Positions 7,030 through 14,947 of a DNA stretch of 16,883 nt are shown here, in pieces. A model generated the notes under the pieces. It worked only from the letters and a program-made list of their open reading frames with translations, ran no database searches and had not been told where the DNA came from. Made by a program: the position numbers and the translations under genes. The stretch's first letter is position 1. Each line of letters opens with the position of its first letter. Source of the stretch: Gemmatimonadota bacterium (lineage in GTDB: Bacteria; Latescibacterota; UBA2968; UBA8231); contig VXZF01000716.1 of assembly GCA_009845645.1 (NCBI GenBank), positions 495-17,377 on the forward strand, in the 5' to 3' direction.

Positions 7030-7062
7030 AAAGGGGCCGGCGATACGCGCTGGGCCCTTTTT
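7030..7062 (+). terminator. Terminator-like hairpin between rplT and pheS
   Basis: AAAGGG at 7030-7035 pairs with CCCTTT (7055-7060). Inside it, after one G-G mismatch, CCGGCG pairs with CGCTGG (one G-T wobble) around a five-base ATACG loop, giving about 12 pairs. A run of five T (7058-7062) overlaps the end of the stem. This is the layout of an intrinsic terminator. Because pheS begins only 18 bases later and shows no good promoter of its own, partial read-through or attenuation is likely. Confidence 0.75.
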
Positions 7063-7079
7063 GTTCTATGTAGGTCTAT

Positions 7080-8090
7080 ATGTTAGAAGAAGTGCGACAA
7101 TTGGCGTCAGTAGTCGTAGCGGAAATCGCGGCGGCCCAAGACGATAAGGCGCTGGAGGCACTGCGAGTTCACCCCCTCGGGCGCAAGAGCCGCTTGCGAC
7201 AGATCGCGCGACAGATCGGCCACCTGCCCGCTGCCCAACGACCAGCGCTAGGGGAAGCCACCGGTCGCGCTCAACAGGCCATTCAGCAAGCGCTAGACGA
7301 CAAGGCCCTAGCCCTCCGGCAGATGGCCGAATCGGCTTCTGCCCTCGACGTAACGCTCCCGGGCCGACGGCCCCTCTTGGGCTGTGCCCACCTCCTGTCT
7401 CAGCTAACCGACGAATTGATCAGCATCTTCCAAGGCATGGGTTTTGACGTGGCCGACGGGCCAGAAGCCGAAGACGAGTACCACAACTTCGACGCCCTCA
7501 ACACGCCGGCCGATCACCCCGCACGCGACCTGCACGACACCTTCTATCTAGAGGGCGGTGGACTCATGCGCACCCACACCTCCACGGTGCAGATTCGCGT
7601 CATGGAGCAAACGCCGCCACCGGTGCGGATCATCTCCTTGGGGCGCTGCTACCGCAAGGAGACAGTCGATGCAACCCACCACTTCGCCTTCCACCAGATC
7701 GAGGGCCTATACGTCGATCGCGGGGTCTCTTTCGCCGACTTGAAGGGCACTATTGAGGCTATGGGACGCCAGCTTATGGGTGCGGAGACTCTAGTGCGTT
7801 TTCGACCTCACTTCTTTCCCTTCACTGAGCCCAGCGTGGAGTACGATTTCACCTGCATCTGCAAGAGGCAACGCGCCAACTGCTCTATTTGCAAGGGAAC
7901 GGGTTGGATCGAAATCGCCGGCGCTGGCATGGTCGATCCGGCCGTCTTTACCGCGGTGGGCTACGACCCAGACGAATATACGGGCTTCGCCTTCGGCATG
8001 GGGTTGGAGCGGATCGCCATGATCCGGCACGGCATTGACGATGTGCGGCGCTTCCTCGAAAACGACTTGCGGTTCATCCGCCAGTTCTAA
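7080..8090 (+). CDS. pheS: Phenylalanyl-tRNA synthetase alpha subunit
   Basis: The catalytic subunit of the (alpha-beta)2 class II enzyme that charges tRNA-Phe. In 336 residues it has the N-terminal helical arm (about 1-85), class II motif 2 (RIISLGRCYRKE, 184-195, then HHFAFHQIEG), FTEPSVEYDF (249-258) and motif 3 GMGLERIAM (306-314). Four cysteines (259, 261, 268, 271) form a knuckle-like insert ending CKGTGW; similar inserts occur in many bacterial PheS proteins. Two usually conserved spots differ: the HPL-T-Q motif reads HLLSQ (104-108) and MVHPNV reads MVDPAV (284-289). Length and catalytic motifs otherwise suggest an active enzyme. Ribosome binding is weak (AGG five bases upstream). pheT follows after 18 bases. 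Confidence 0.97.
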   Translation: MLEEVRQLASVVVAEIAAAQDDKALEALRVHPLGRKSRLRQIARQIGHLPAAQRPALGEATGRAQQAIQQALDDKALALRQMAESASALDVTLPGRRPLLGCAHLLSQLTDELISIFQGMGFDVADGPEAEDEYHNFDALNTPADHPARDLHDTFYLEGGGLMRTHTSTVQIRVMEQTPPPVRIISLGRCYRKETVDATHHFAFHQIEGLYVDRGVSFADLKGTIEAMGRQLMGAETLVRFRPHFFPFTEPSVEYDFTCICKRQRANCSICKGTGWIEIAGAGMVDPAVFTAVGYDPDEYTGFAFGMGLERIAMIRHGIDDVRRFLENDLRFIRQF

Positions 8091-8108
8091 GGTTTCCGGC
8101 AACGCCCT

Positions 8109-10487
8109 ATGAAAATTACTTATAACTGGCTCAAGGAATACGTGGACTTCGCCTGGGATTGGCCCGAGCTAGTCGAGCGCCTGACCATGGCGGGCTTGGA
8201 GTTTGAGGGCGTTGAGGATCTCGGCGCGCGCTACGAGGGCGTCGTCATCGGTCGCGTCGATTCCTGTTGCCCACACGAAAACGCCGACCGCCTGACCGTC
8301 TGCCAAGTCGATGTAGGGACCGGAGTCAACACCATCGTCTGCGGAGCACCCAATGTCGCGGCTGGGCAAACCGTCGCCGTCGCCCTGCCCGGCACTACGC
8401 TGCCCGGGGGCATGCAGATCAAAAAATCCAAAATCCGCGGCGTTGCATCCGAGGGCATGCTCTGTGCCGAAGACGAACTCGGGCTAGGCGATAACCACGA
8501 CGGCATTGTGGTGCTCGACGAGGACTTCTCGGTCGGCACCCCCTTTGCCGCGGCCACTGGGCTAGGCGACGTGGTCATCGACTTCGAAGTTACGCCCAAT
8601 CGCCCGGACTGCCTGAGCCTCTTAGGCATTGCCCGCGAGGTCCACGCACTCACTGGCAATCCCCTCCGTTTTCCCAACGTCCAAGTGACTGAAAGTGGCC
8701 CAGCCATCGCAGAAGATGTGCGGATCGATATCGAGACACCAGACGATTGCCCGCGCTATGTCGGCCGCATCGTGCGCGGCGTCGAGGTTGGCCCCTCGCC
8801 CGAGTGGCTCCAGCGCCGACTCCAAGCCGTGGGTCAGCGCTCGATCAACAACATCGTGGATATATCCAACTACGTGATGATGGAATTGGGGCATCCCCTG
8901 CACGCATTCGTCATACATGCACTGGACCAGCGGCGCATCGTCGTCCGCCGGGCGCGCGCTGGCGAAACCTTGGAGATGCTCGACGGCACCCAGTGTCGAC
9001 TCGACGAAGAGATGCTGGTCATCGCCGATGGAACGCGGCCCCAAGCGCTAGCCGGAGTTATGGGCGGGGCCCATTCCCAAGTATCGGCGGACACCACGGA
9101 CATCCTGCTCGAAAGCGCGTATTTCGCACCATCGCGGGTGCGGCTAGCCCGGTCTCGACTAGGGATTTTCACTGAGGCAGCCACGCGCTTTGAGCGCGGT
9201 GCCGATTGGGACGCCCCGGTGCAGGCGCTTGATCGCGCCGCTCTCCTAATCACCAAACTGACCGGCGGTGAGGTCGCCCCAACTCCTTTAGACGTGTACC
9301 CTCGCCCCGGCCAACGCCGCCAAATCCCGCTCTGCGTTGACCGCACCAACCAACTCTTGGCTACGGAGTTAGACTCCGCTGCCATCGTCCAGATTCTCGA
9401 ACGCCTCGGCTGCCGGGTCGAATCGAGCCGGCCCCTCGTGGTAACGGTCCCGAGCTTCCGCCCCGACCTAACGCGCCCAGCCGACCTCATCGAGGAAGTT
9501 GGCCGCATCTACGGCTTTGACCGCATTGAGGGCCGCCAAGAGGCATCTGGCCCTTGGATCACCCAGCACAATCCCGAACTCACCTTTAGGCAGGTCGCAC
9601 GGCAGCGGCTCTTGGGCTTGGGTTTAGACGAAGTCGTCAGCAATACGATCGTCGAATCCCGCTGGCTCGAATTAGTCGGTACCGCAGATCGTGCCGCCCG
9701 CTTGGCCAACCCGCCGACCGAAACCCAAGACGCCTTGCGCACCACCTTGGTGCCGAGCTTATTAGACGTCGCGCGTCGCAACTTCAACCAGCGGGCCGCA
9801 GGAGTGGCCATTTTCGAACTGGGCAAGTGCTTTGTCGCTGCGGCCGAAAAAGGCGTAAGACCCGAGGAAAACTGGCACCTCGCAGCCCTGTGGTCAGGCC
9901 GCGTATCAGCCTCTCCCTATCAGGCCGACACCCGCGAGGCCGACTTTTTCGATCTCAAGGGCTTGCTCGAAGCGCTGGTGGGCGAGGGGAATTTGCGCTT
10001 TGCGCCCGCCGACCGCCCCGAATGCCGCTCGGGACACGCAGCCTGTATCTCCCTCGGTGGCGAGCCTCTCGGCTGGCTAGGCCAAGCTTCGACCGACTTA
10101 TGCGTGGCATTTGATTTAGAGCGCCAAGTACATATTTTTGAAATATCGTTTACCGCGCTAGTACGCCATTGGCATGGTCGAGAACGCTCGTTTACCGCGC
10201 TTCCCAAATTTCCGCCGATCGAGCGCGACTTGGCCATAGTCGTACGCGCAGACACTGCAACCGCCGAACTTATCGCCACCATGCGAGATAGTGCGCCTCA
10301 CCTCGTCGAATCCATCGAGGTTTTTGATCTCTATCAAGGGGATCAAATAGAAGCAGGCCACAAGAGCGTGGCGTTCGCCATCCGTCTGCGCGACCGCGAA
10401 CAGACGTTGCAGGACGCTCAGGCCGACGCGGCGACCTCCGCGATGCTCAAGAGTCTCGAAGTGCGGTTCGGCGCTCGCTTGCGCTAA
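8109..10487 (+). CDS. pheT: Phenylalanyl-tRNA synthetase beta subunit
   Basis: The tRNA-binding and editing subunit, 792 residues, full length. Domains in order: the EMAP-like tRNA-binding OB fold (about 40-150; HENADRLTVCQVDVG, IVCGAPNVAAGQ, LPGGMQIKKSKIRGV, SEGMLCAEDELGL); the B3/B4 editing domain (about 215-385; INNIVDISNYVMMELGHPLH, ALAGVMGG, TRFERGAD); B5 (about 402-475; VPSFRPDLTRPADLIEEVGR); the catalytic-like core (about 480-680); and the C-terminal FDX-ACB anticodon-binding domain (about 695-792; FPPIERDLAIVV, DLYQG, KSVAFAIRLRD). No break or missing domain is seen. It lacks a good Shine-Dalgarno and probably depends on pheS translation. A ZapB-like gene begins 31 bases after its stop. 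Confidence 0.98.
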   Translation: MKITYNWLKEYVDFAWDWPELVERLTMAGLEFEGVEDLGARYEGVVIGRVDSCCPHENADRLTVCQVDVGTGVNTIVCGAPNVAAGQTVAVALPGTTLPGGMQIKKSKIRGVASEGMLCAEDELGLGDNHDGIVVLDEDFSVGTPFAAATGLGDVVIDFEVTPNRPDCLSLLGIAREVHALTGNPLRFPNVQVTESGPAIAEDVRIDIETPDDCPRYVGRIVRGVEVGPSPEWLQRRLQAVGQRSINNIVDISNYVMMELGHPLHAFVIHALDQRRIVVRRARAGETLEMLDGTQCRLDEEMLVIADGTRPQALAGVMGGAHSQVSADTTDILLESAYFAPSRVRLARSRLGIFTEAATRFERGADWDAPVQALDRAALLITKLTGGEVAPTPLDVYPRPGQRRQIPLCVDRTNQLLATELDSAAIVQILERLGCRVESSRPLVVTVPSFRPDLTRPADLIEEVGRIYGFDRIEGRQEASGPWITQHNPELTFRQVARQRLLGLGLDEVVSNTIVESRWLELVGTADRAARLANPPTETQDALRTTLVPSLLDVARRNFNQRAAGVAIFELGKCFVAAAEKGVRPEENWHLAALWSGRVSASPYQADTREADFFDLKGLLEALVGEGNLRFAPADRPECRSGHAACISLGGEPLGWLGQASTDLCVAFDLERQVHIFEISFTALVRHWHGRERSFTALPKFPPIERDLAIVVRADTATAELIATMRDSAPHLVESIEVFDLYQGDQIEAGHKSVAFAIRLRDREQTLQDAQADAATSAMLKSLEVRFGARLR

Positions 10488-10518
10488 TCCAATCTCAATC
10501 AGGAGTACAGTCACCCCA

Positions 10519-10839
10519 ATGGATGTAAACGAAAATTTTGAACGCCTCGAGCGCTACATCAACCGCCTGACGGAGGCTCTCGAAACGCTGCACAAGGAAA
10601 ACGACGAACTGAATGGGCAGCTCCAGAGCCTCAAAGAAAAAAATGACACCCTGCAGGCAGACCTCCAGAGCCTCGAAACAAAAATCAGCGTCGTCAGCAG
10701 TGAAAACGAACAGATCAAAAAGGACAAAGAAATGGTAAAGGGACGCATCGAACAGCTCCTCAGCCGCTTGGATGGTGCCTTCAGCAGCAAAAACGAACAG
10801 CTTGAGCAGGTCGAAGTAACCCACACAGAGGCCGAATAA
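10519..10839 (+). CDS. ZapB-like coiled-coil protein
   Basis: A 106-residue protein that is almost one continuous coiled coil. Heptads run from about residue 5 to 90, with Leu or Ile at a/d positions (LERYINRLTEALETLHKEN, LQSLKEKNDTLQADLQSLE, IEQLLSRLDGAF), and an acidic tail follows. It has no signal peptide or membrane segment. Size, composition and its place directly before zapA match ZapB, the division factor that joins ZapA to stabilise the FtsZ ring. Coiled coils look alike, so the assignment rests mainly on position. A 12-base identity (10621-10632 and 10663-10674), 42 bases apart, marks a repeated two-heptad unit. An AGGAG lies rather far (about 13 bases) before the ATG. zapA starts 34 bases downstream. 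Confidence 0.75.
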   Translation: MDVNENFERLERYINRLTEALETLHKENDELNGQLQSLKEKNDTLQADLQSLETKISVVSSENEQIKKDKEMVKGRIEQLLSRLDGAFSSKNEQLEQVEVTHTEAE

Positions 10840-10873
10840 GACAAAGACATCTGATCTAAGAAAGGGGTCTAGT

Positions 10874-11188
10874 ATGTCGTCCCAAGTAGTGGTCAAAATA
10901 TTCGACAAGCACTATACCCTAGGAGTTGACGAAGATCACTCTGCCGAACATGTGCAAAAGCTCGCCGAGATGGTGGACGAGCGCATGCACGAAGTCAAGC
11001 ACGAGCTCCAAGGCGGCTCCCCACTCCAAGTGGCCATCTTGGCCAGTCTGAGCTTAGTGGAGGAACTCCTCTCCCTGCGGAAGGACTACGCTTCCGCTGA
11101 AGCCGATATAGCCCAGCGGACTTCTCAGCTCGCTACCTCGCTTGGGCACCTTTTCGCCGAAGTAGAAGTTCCCCGTTCCGATAGCTGA
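10874..11188 (+). CDS. zapA: Cell division protein ZapA
   Basis: A 104-residue protein with the ZapA layout: an N-terminal beta hairpin domain (VVVKIFDKHYTLGVDEDHSAEHVQKLAEMVDERMHEV-like, residues 5-42; typical I-G-Y-L pattern), then a long helix (about 50-95; LQVAILASLSLVEELLSLRKD) that dimerises as a coiled coil. ZapA binds FtsZ in the cytoplasm and bundles its filaments at mid-cell. AAAGGGG lies about nine bases before the ATG, one of the better ribosome binding sites in the block. Its neighbours are the ZapB-like gene before and rny after (38-base gap), so division and RNA-decay genes are probably transcribed together. Confidence 0.9.
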   Translation: MSSQVVVKIFDKHYTLGVDEDHSAEHVQKLAEMVDERMHEVKHELQGGSPLQVAILASLSLVEELLSLRKDYASAEADIAQRTSQLATSLGHLFAEVEVPRSDS

Positions 11189-11226
11189 AGTATCCCGAGC
11201 CGGGTTCCATCCCGTGCTCTGGCCCG

Positions 11227-12846
11227 ATGCCCAAAGGCGTCGAGACCGATAAGGATAAGAAAGAGATACCCTTGTTTAATGGGTTTGACTACATAGTCCT
11301 AATCTGTTCTGCCTTAGCCTTTTTCGCCGGTGGCTGTCTCCTCGGCTGGCTTGGCAGTGAGCGGCTGCGCAACAGCAAACTGCACAGCACCCAAGCCACC
11401 GCCGATCAGATCGTCGACCGCGCCCGCCAAGAAGCCGAGGTCTTGAAAAAAAATGCCCTGCTCGAAGCAAGGGATGAATGGCACCGCGAGCGGACCCCAC
11501 TGGAAAAGGAGCAAGAGGTACAGAGACGCTCGTTGCGCGATCTGGCGGCCAAGCTGCTAGAGCGCGAACAGCAACTAGAGCGCAAAATAGACCTGCTCAC
11601 GAGCAAGGAGCGCGAACAACTTAAGAACGAGCAGGACCTCGACCGCCGCGAGGCGGCCATAGCTGCGGACGAGGTCCAAGCCCAAGATCTCGTCCGAGAG
11701 CAGAGTCGGCGGCTGGAAGAATTGGCTGGCATCAGTCAGCAAGAAGCCCGGCGCATACTCGTTGATCAGCTAGAGGGCGGCGCGCGCCGAGTTGCCGCCC
11801 GCAAGGTCCGCGAGATCAAGGACACCGCGGTTGCCACGGCCAACCTAGAGGCCAAGGAAATCATCACCCGCGCCATCCAGCGCTTCGCCGGAGAACTGAC
11901 CGTCGAGAGTACGCTTTCGGTAGTGCCCATCCCCTTCGACGACATGAAGGGGCGCATCATCGGTCGCGACGGGCGCAATATCCGCTCCTTTGAAATGATC
12001 ACCGGCGTCGAAGTCATTGTCGATGATACCCCTGGTATGGTCATGCTCTCGGGCTTTGACCCACTGCGCCGCGAAGTGGCCAGACATACTCTTGAAACGC
12101 TCATCCGCGACGGGCGCATCCACCCTGGACGCATTGAGGAAGTGTATGACAAGGCCCGCAGCACCGTTGAGGAAATGATCCGCGAGTCCGGTTCCAAAGC
12201 CGCCTTTGACCTCGGCATTCACGACTTATCCGAGCCGCTACTGGAAACGCTGGGCAAGCTCCGCTTCCGCACCAGCTATGGACAAAACTTGTTGGTCCAC
12301 AGCAAGGAAGTCGGGTTTTTGGCCGGCATGATGGCCGAGATGCTCGACCTTGACATCGTGCTGGCGCGCCGCGCTGGTCTCTTGCACGACATCGGCAAGG
12401 CACAGGACTTTGAGTTGGGCAACGACCCAGCGCAAAGCGGTGCCGTACTGGCCCGCAAGAGCGGCGAAAGCCCTGAAGTTGTGCAAATTGTCGAAACCCA
12501 TAGCAAGCATACGCCCTCGCGCTCAGCCATCGCCGTACTAGTCGAAGCCGCCAACGAAATCTCCACCCACCGCCCGGGTGCCCGCAAAGAAAAAGTCGAA
12601 GAGTACATCCGTCGCTTGCACCACATTGAGGAACTCGCAGCCGACTACGTGGGCGTGCAACAGGCTTTTGCCCTGCAAAACGGCAAGGAGGTTCGGGTCT
12701 TGGTCGACAGCGGAGTGGTAGATGACACGTATGCCGAACAACTCGCCGACGACATCACCACCAAGCTCGAACAACAACTTGAGTACCCTGGGCAGTTGCG
12801 CGTCTGCATCATCCGCGAGATGCGTGCCGAGTCTCACGCGCGGTGA
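11227..12846 (+). CDS. rny: Ribonuclease Y with altered HD-domain residues
   Basis: RNase Y is a membrane-anchored endonuclease that starts mRNA decay. In 539 residues it shows a membrane segment (about 22-43), a long charged coiled coil (about 55-215), the KH domain with GRIIGRDGRNIRSFE (242-256) and an HD domain (about 350-450), then a conserved tail ending EQQLEYPGQLRVCIIREMRA. His358 and the dyad His387-Asp388 (LLHDIGKA) are kept. Against the usual family sequence as I know it, the EGSH histidine is Pro401, the neighbouring DHE histidine is Phe395, the second His of the HH pair is Ser426, and the final Asp of AADA is Asn443. Activity may therefore be reduced or changed. The frame is intact and of normal length, so this is not decay into a pseudogene. 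Its stop overlaps the ymdB start. Confidence 0.95.
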   Translation: MPKGVETDKDKKEIPLFNGFDYIVLICSALAFFAGGCLLGWLGSERLRNSKLHSTQATADQIVDRARQEAEVLKKNALLEARDEWHRERTPLEKEQEVQRRSLRDLAAKLLEREQQLERKIDLLTSKEREQLKNEQDLDRREAAIAADEVQAQDLVREQSRRLEELAGISQQEARRILVDQLEGGARRVAARKVREIKDTAVATANLEAKEIITRAIQRFAGELTVESTLSVVPIPFDDMKGRIIGRDGRNIRSFEMITGVEVIVDDTPGMVMLSGFDPLRREVARHTLETLIRDGRIHPGRIEEVYDKARSTVEEMIRESGSKAAFDLGIHDLSEPLLETLGKLRFRTSYGQNLLVHSKEVGFLAGMMAEMLDLDIVLARRAGLLHDIGKAQDFELGNDPAQSGAVLARKSGESPEVVQIVETHSKHTPSRSAIAVLVEAANEISTHRPGARKEKVEEYIRRLHHIEELAADYVGVQQAFALQNGKEVRVLVDSGVVDDTYAEQLADDITTKLEQQLEYPGQLRVCIIREMRAESHAR

Positions 12847-13625
12847 ACATTCTCTTCGTCGCCGATATCTTTGCTCAGCCGGGCCGCCGGGTTGCCGCAG
12901 CCGTAATTCCCGAACTAGTAAAACAGCGCGAAGTCTCTCTGGTAATCGCCAACGGCGAAAACGCCGCCGGAGGATTTGGTCTCACCGACCGCATCGTGCG
13001 CAAGCTGCACAGCTATGGCACCGACGTCATCACCAGCGGCAACCACGTCTGGGACCGCCGCGAGTTCATCCCGTACCTAGACCAATCCGACCGCGTCCTG
13101 CGCCCCTTCAACTACCCCAAAGATGCCCCCGGCATTGGTGCGACCGTCGTCGCCGCACGCGGCGGTCCCCCAGTGGCCGTGCTCTGCCTCCAAGGGCGCA
13201 CCGGGATGCCCACCATCGACTGCCCCTTCCGCACAGGCCGCGCCGAAGTCGAGCGCCTACGCGCAGAGACACCTTTAGTCTTTGTAGATTTCCACGCCGA
13301 AGCCACCGCGGAGAAAATGGCTATGGGCTTCTACCTCGACGGCTTGGCCACCGCAGTCATCGGCACCCACACCCATGTGCAAACCGCGGATGAGCGCATC
13401 TTGCCCAAAGGCACGGCGTACCTAACCGACGCTGGCATGACCGGCATCTGCGAATCCGTGATTGGTGTGCGTCCCGAAATAGCCATCCAACGCTTCCTCA
13501 CCCAAGTGCCCACCCGCTTCAAGCCCGCCGACGGCAAGGCGGTCCTCTGCGGCGCACTCGTCGAGGCCGACGAGGCAAGTGGCCGGGCCACCCGGATCGA
13601 GCGATTGCAGCTAGCCGAGCCTTGA
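12843..13625 (+). CDS. ymdB: YmdB-family metallophosphoesterase (2',3'-cyclic nucleotide phosphodiesterase)
   Basis: A 260-residue calcineurin-like phosphoesterase of the TIGR00282/YmdB family, cytoplasmic. In Bacillus YmdB hydrolyses 2',3'-cyclic AMP and influences biofilm formation. All metal-site residues appear: Asp8 (VADIFAQPGR), Glu39-Asn40 (NGENAAGG), Asn67-His68 (TSGNHVWD), His151 (FVDFHAEATAEK), His176 and His178 (GTHTHVQTADE). LPKGTAYLTDAGMTG matches the family's C-terminal half. The GTG start overlaps the rny stop in a GTGA, so the two are translationally coupled; a product linked to RNA ends fits an RNase Y partner. The rny-ymdB pairing is known from Firmicutes. The gene ends ten bases before an AT-rich inverted repeat. 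Confidence 0.95.
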   Translation: MNILFVADIFAQPGRRVAAAVIPELVKQREVSLVIANGENAAGGFGLTDRIVRKLHSYGTDVITSGNHVWDRREFIPYLDQSDRVLRPFNYPKDAPGIGATVVAARGGPPVAVLCLQGRTGMPTIDCPFRTGRAEVERLRAETPLVFVDFHAEATAEKMAMGFYLDGLATAVIGTHTHVQTADERILPKGTAYLTDAGMTGICESVIGVRPEIAIQRFLTQVPTRFKPADGKAVLCGALVEADEASGRATRIERLQLAEP

Positions 13626-13634
13626 CCTCGTAGG

Positions 13635-13688
13635 AATTAAGAATTAGGAATTAGTGGCCTTGTTGCGCCTAATTCCTAATTCCTAATT
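13635..13688. repeat. AT-rich inverted repeat built from a heptamer, before xseA
   Basis: The left arm (13635-13654) and right arm (13669-13688) are complementary over 20 bases with one mismatch, around a 14-base GC-rich loop. Each arm is nearly three copies of a seven-base unit, AATTAGG on the left and CTAATTC on the right. It stands out as an AT island in a GC-rich operon. No T-run follows, so it is not a typical terminator. The AGGAG for xseA (13693-13697) lies just beyond the right arm, so the hairpin could affect xseA translation. It may be a small mobile or slipped-strand repeat. Confidence 0.85.
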
Positions 13689-13702
13689 GATTAGGAGCAT
13701 CT

Positions 13703-14947
13703 ATGTCCTTTCAAGAGCCGCTCCTCTGGACCGATGCCGAAGACGCAACCCATCGGCCTTACTCGGTCTCCGAAATCACCAGTCAAGTCAAGGGGCTACT
13801 CGAGGAGAACCTGCCCAAGTGCTGGGTCGAGGGCGAGATTTCTCAGTACACCCACCACAGCTCCGGCCACCGCTATTTCACGCTCAAAGACAACGCAAGC
13901 CAACTAAGCGCGGTAATGTTCAAATGGCAGGCCGGCTCGCTCTCCTTCAGCCCCCAACAAGGCATGCAGGTGCAGGTGTACGGACATATTTCCGTCTTTG
14001 AGCGCGCCGGGAAGTACCAACTCTACGCCGAGCAGATCAAACCCGCTGGCGTCGGCGAGTTGGCTATCGCCTTCGAGCAGCTCAAAAATCGCCTAGCGGC
14101 TGAAGGGCTTTTCGACGAAAGCCGCAAGCGACCCCTGCCCCCGTATCCCCACAAAATAGGCGTGGTGACTTCGCCGACTGGCGCGGCCATCCGCGACATC
14201 ATCCAAATCCTCGACCGCCGCGCCCCGGACATCGAGATCGTCCTCTGTCCTGCTCGGGTTCAAGGCGAAGGAGCCGCCGCTGAGATCGCCGCTGCCATCG
14301 CCAGTTTAAATCAACTAGACGACATAGACGTGTTGATTGTCGGCCGCGGTGGTGGTGCGCCCGAAGACCTCTGGCCCTTCAACGACGAATCCGTCGCCCG
14401 GGCCATCTACCAGTCGCCTCAGCCCGTCATCTCTGCAGTCGGCCACGAGATCGACTATACCATCGCCGACTACGTGGCCGACTGCCGTGCTCCAACTCCC
14501 TCGGCTGCAGCCGAAATAGTCGCTCGTGAACGCAGTACTCTGCGCGAACGAGTCGCCGAGCAACAAGGCCGGTTATTAGCGGAAATGGAGCGCTATCTCA
14601 GTTCCTTAGAGGAGCGGTTGCGCCACTGCGACCCGGACCGCCTGCGCGCACGCCTCGACGACCACTTGCAGCAACAAAGCCTATACCTCGACGAACGGTG
14701 CCAAGCCCTTTCTACTGCTTTCGATTGGTTTTTGCGCACTCGAGTCGAGGCCCTAGCCACCGCCACCACCCGCCTCGACGACCTCAGCCCGCTCACGAGC
14801 CTAGCACGCGGTTTTGCCTTAGTGGAACGCGTCGCCAATAAACGCCTCGTCCGCGACGGCAACGAGCTTCAGCCGGGCGATAAACTGCAACTACGCTTTC
14901 ACCGCGGAGGCGCGATTTGCCGTGTGGAGGAGAAACTCAATGAGTGA
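13703..14947 (+). CDS. xseA: Exodeoxyribonuclease VII large subunit
   Basis: The catalytic subunit of exonuclease VII, which degrades single-stranded DNA from both ends in repair. In 414 residues it has the N-terminal OB-fold (about 20-115; WVEGEISQYTHHSSGHRYF, TLKDNASQLSAVMFKW) and the exonuclease domain (about 130-350; VTSPTGAAIRDIIQILDRR, VGRGGGAPEDLWPFNDE, PVISAVGHEIDYTIADYVAD, CRAPTPSAAAE), followed by a helical C-terminal region and a basic end. All expected motifs are present. AGGAG five bases before the ATG is a good ribosome binding site, needed because the inverted repeat separates it from ymdB. Its last eight bases overlap xseB. Confidence 0.97.
   Translation: MSFQEPLLWTDAEDATHRPYSVSEITSQVKGLLEENLPKCWVEGEISQYTHHSSGHRYFTLKDNASQLSAVMFKWQAGSLSFSPQQGMQVQVYGHISVFERAGKYQLYAEQIKPAGVGELAIAFEQLKNRLAAEGLFDESRKRPLPPYPHKIGVVTSPTGAAIRDIIQILDRRAPDIEIVLCPARVQGEGAAAEIAAAIASLNQLDDIDVLIVGRGGGAPEDLWPFNDESVARAIYQSPQPVISAVGHEIDYTIADYVADCRAPTPSAAAEIVARERSTLRERVAEQQGRLLAEMERYLSSLEERLRHCDPDRLRARLDDHLQQQSLYLDERCQALSTAFDWFLRTRVEALATATTRLDDLSPLTSLARGFALVERVANKRLVRDGNELQPGDKLQLRFHRGGAICRVEEKLNE

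Noticed and set aside
7011..7079. T-box or Phe-rich leader peptide ahead of pheS
   Set aside because: There is too little space, no Phe codon run, and no T-box core is visible; only the hairpin is supported.
8870..9508. Open frame of 212 codons on the minus strand within pheT
   Set aside because: Low-complexity Ser/Arg-rich antisense translation of conserved PheT domains.
12722..13393. Open frame of 223 codons on the plus strand across rny and ymdB
   Set aside because: The product is an Arg/Pro/His-rich shadow, and both rny and ymdB are certain in the other frames.
13635..13688. Intrinsic terminator after ymdB
   Set aside because: The inverted repeat is AT-rich and lacks a downstream T-run, so it does not have the form of a terminator.
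13631..13700. CRISPR-like array from the repeated heptamers
   Set aside because: Units are seven bases, directly adjacent and form one inverted repeat; there are no spacers or cas genes.
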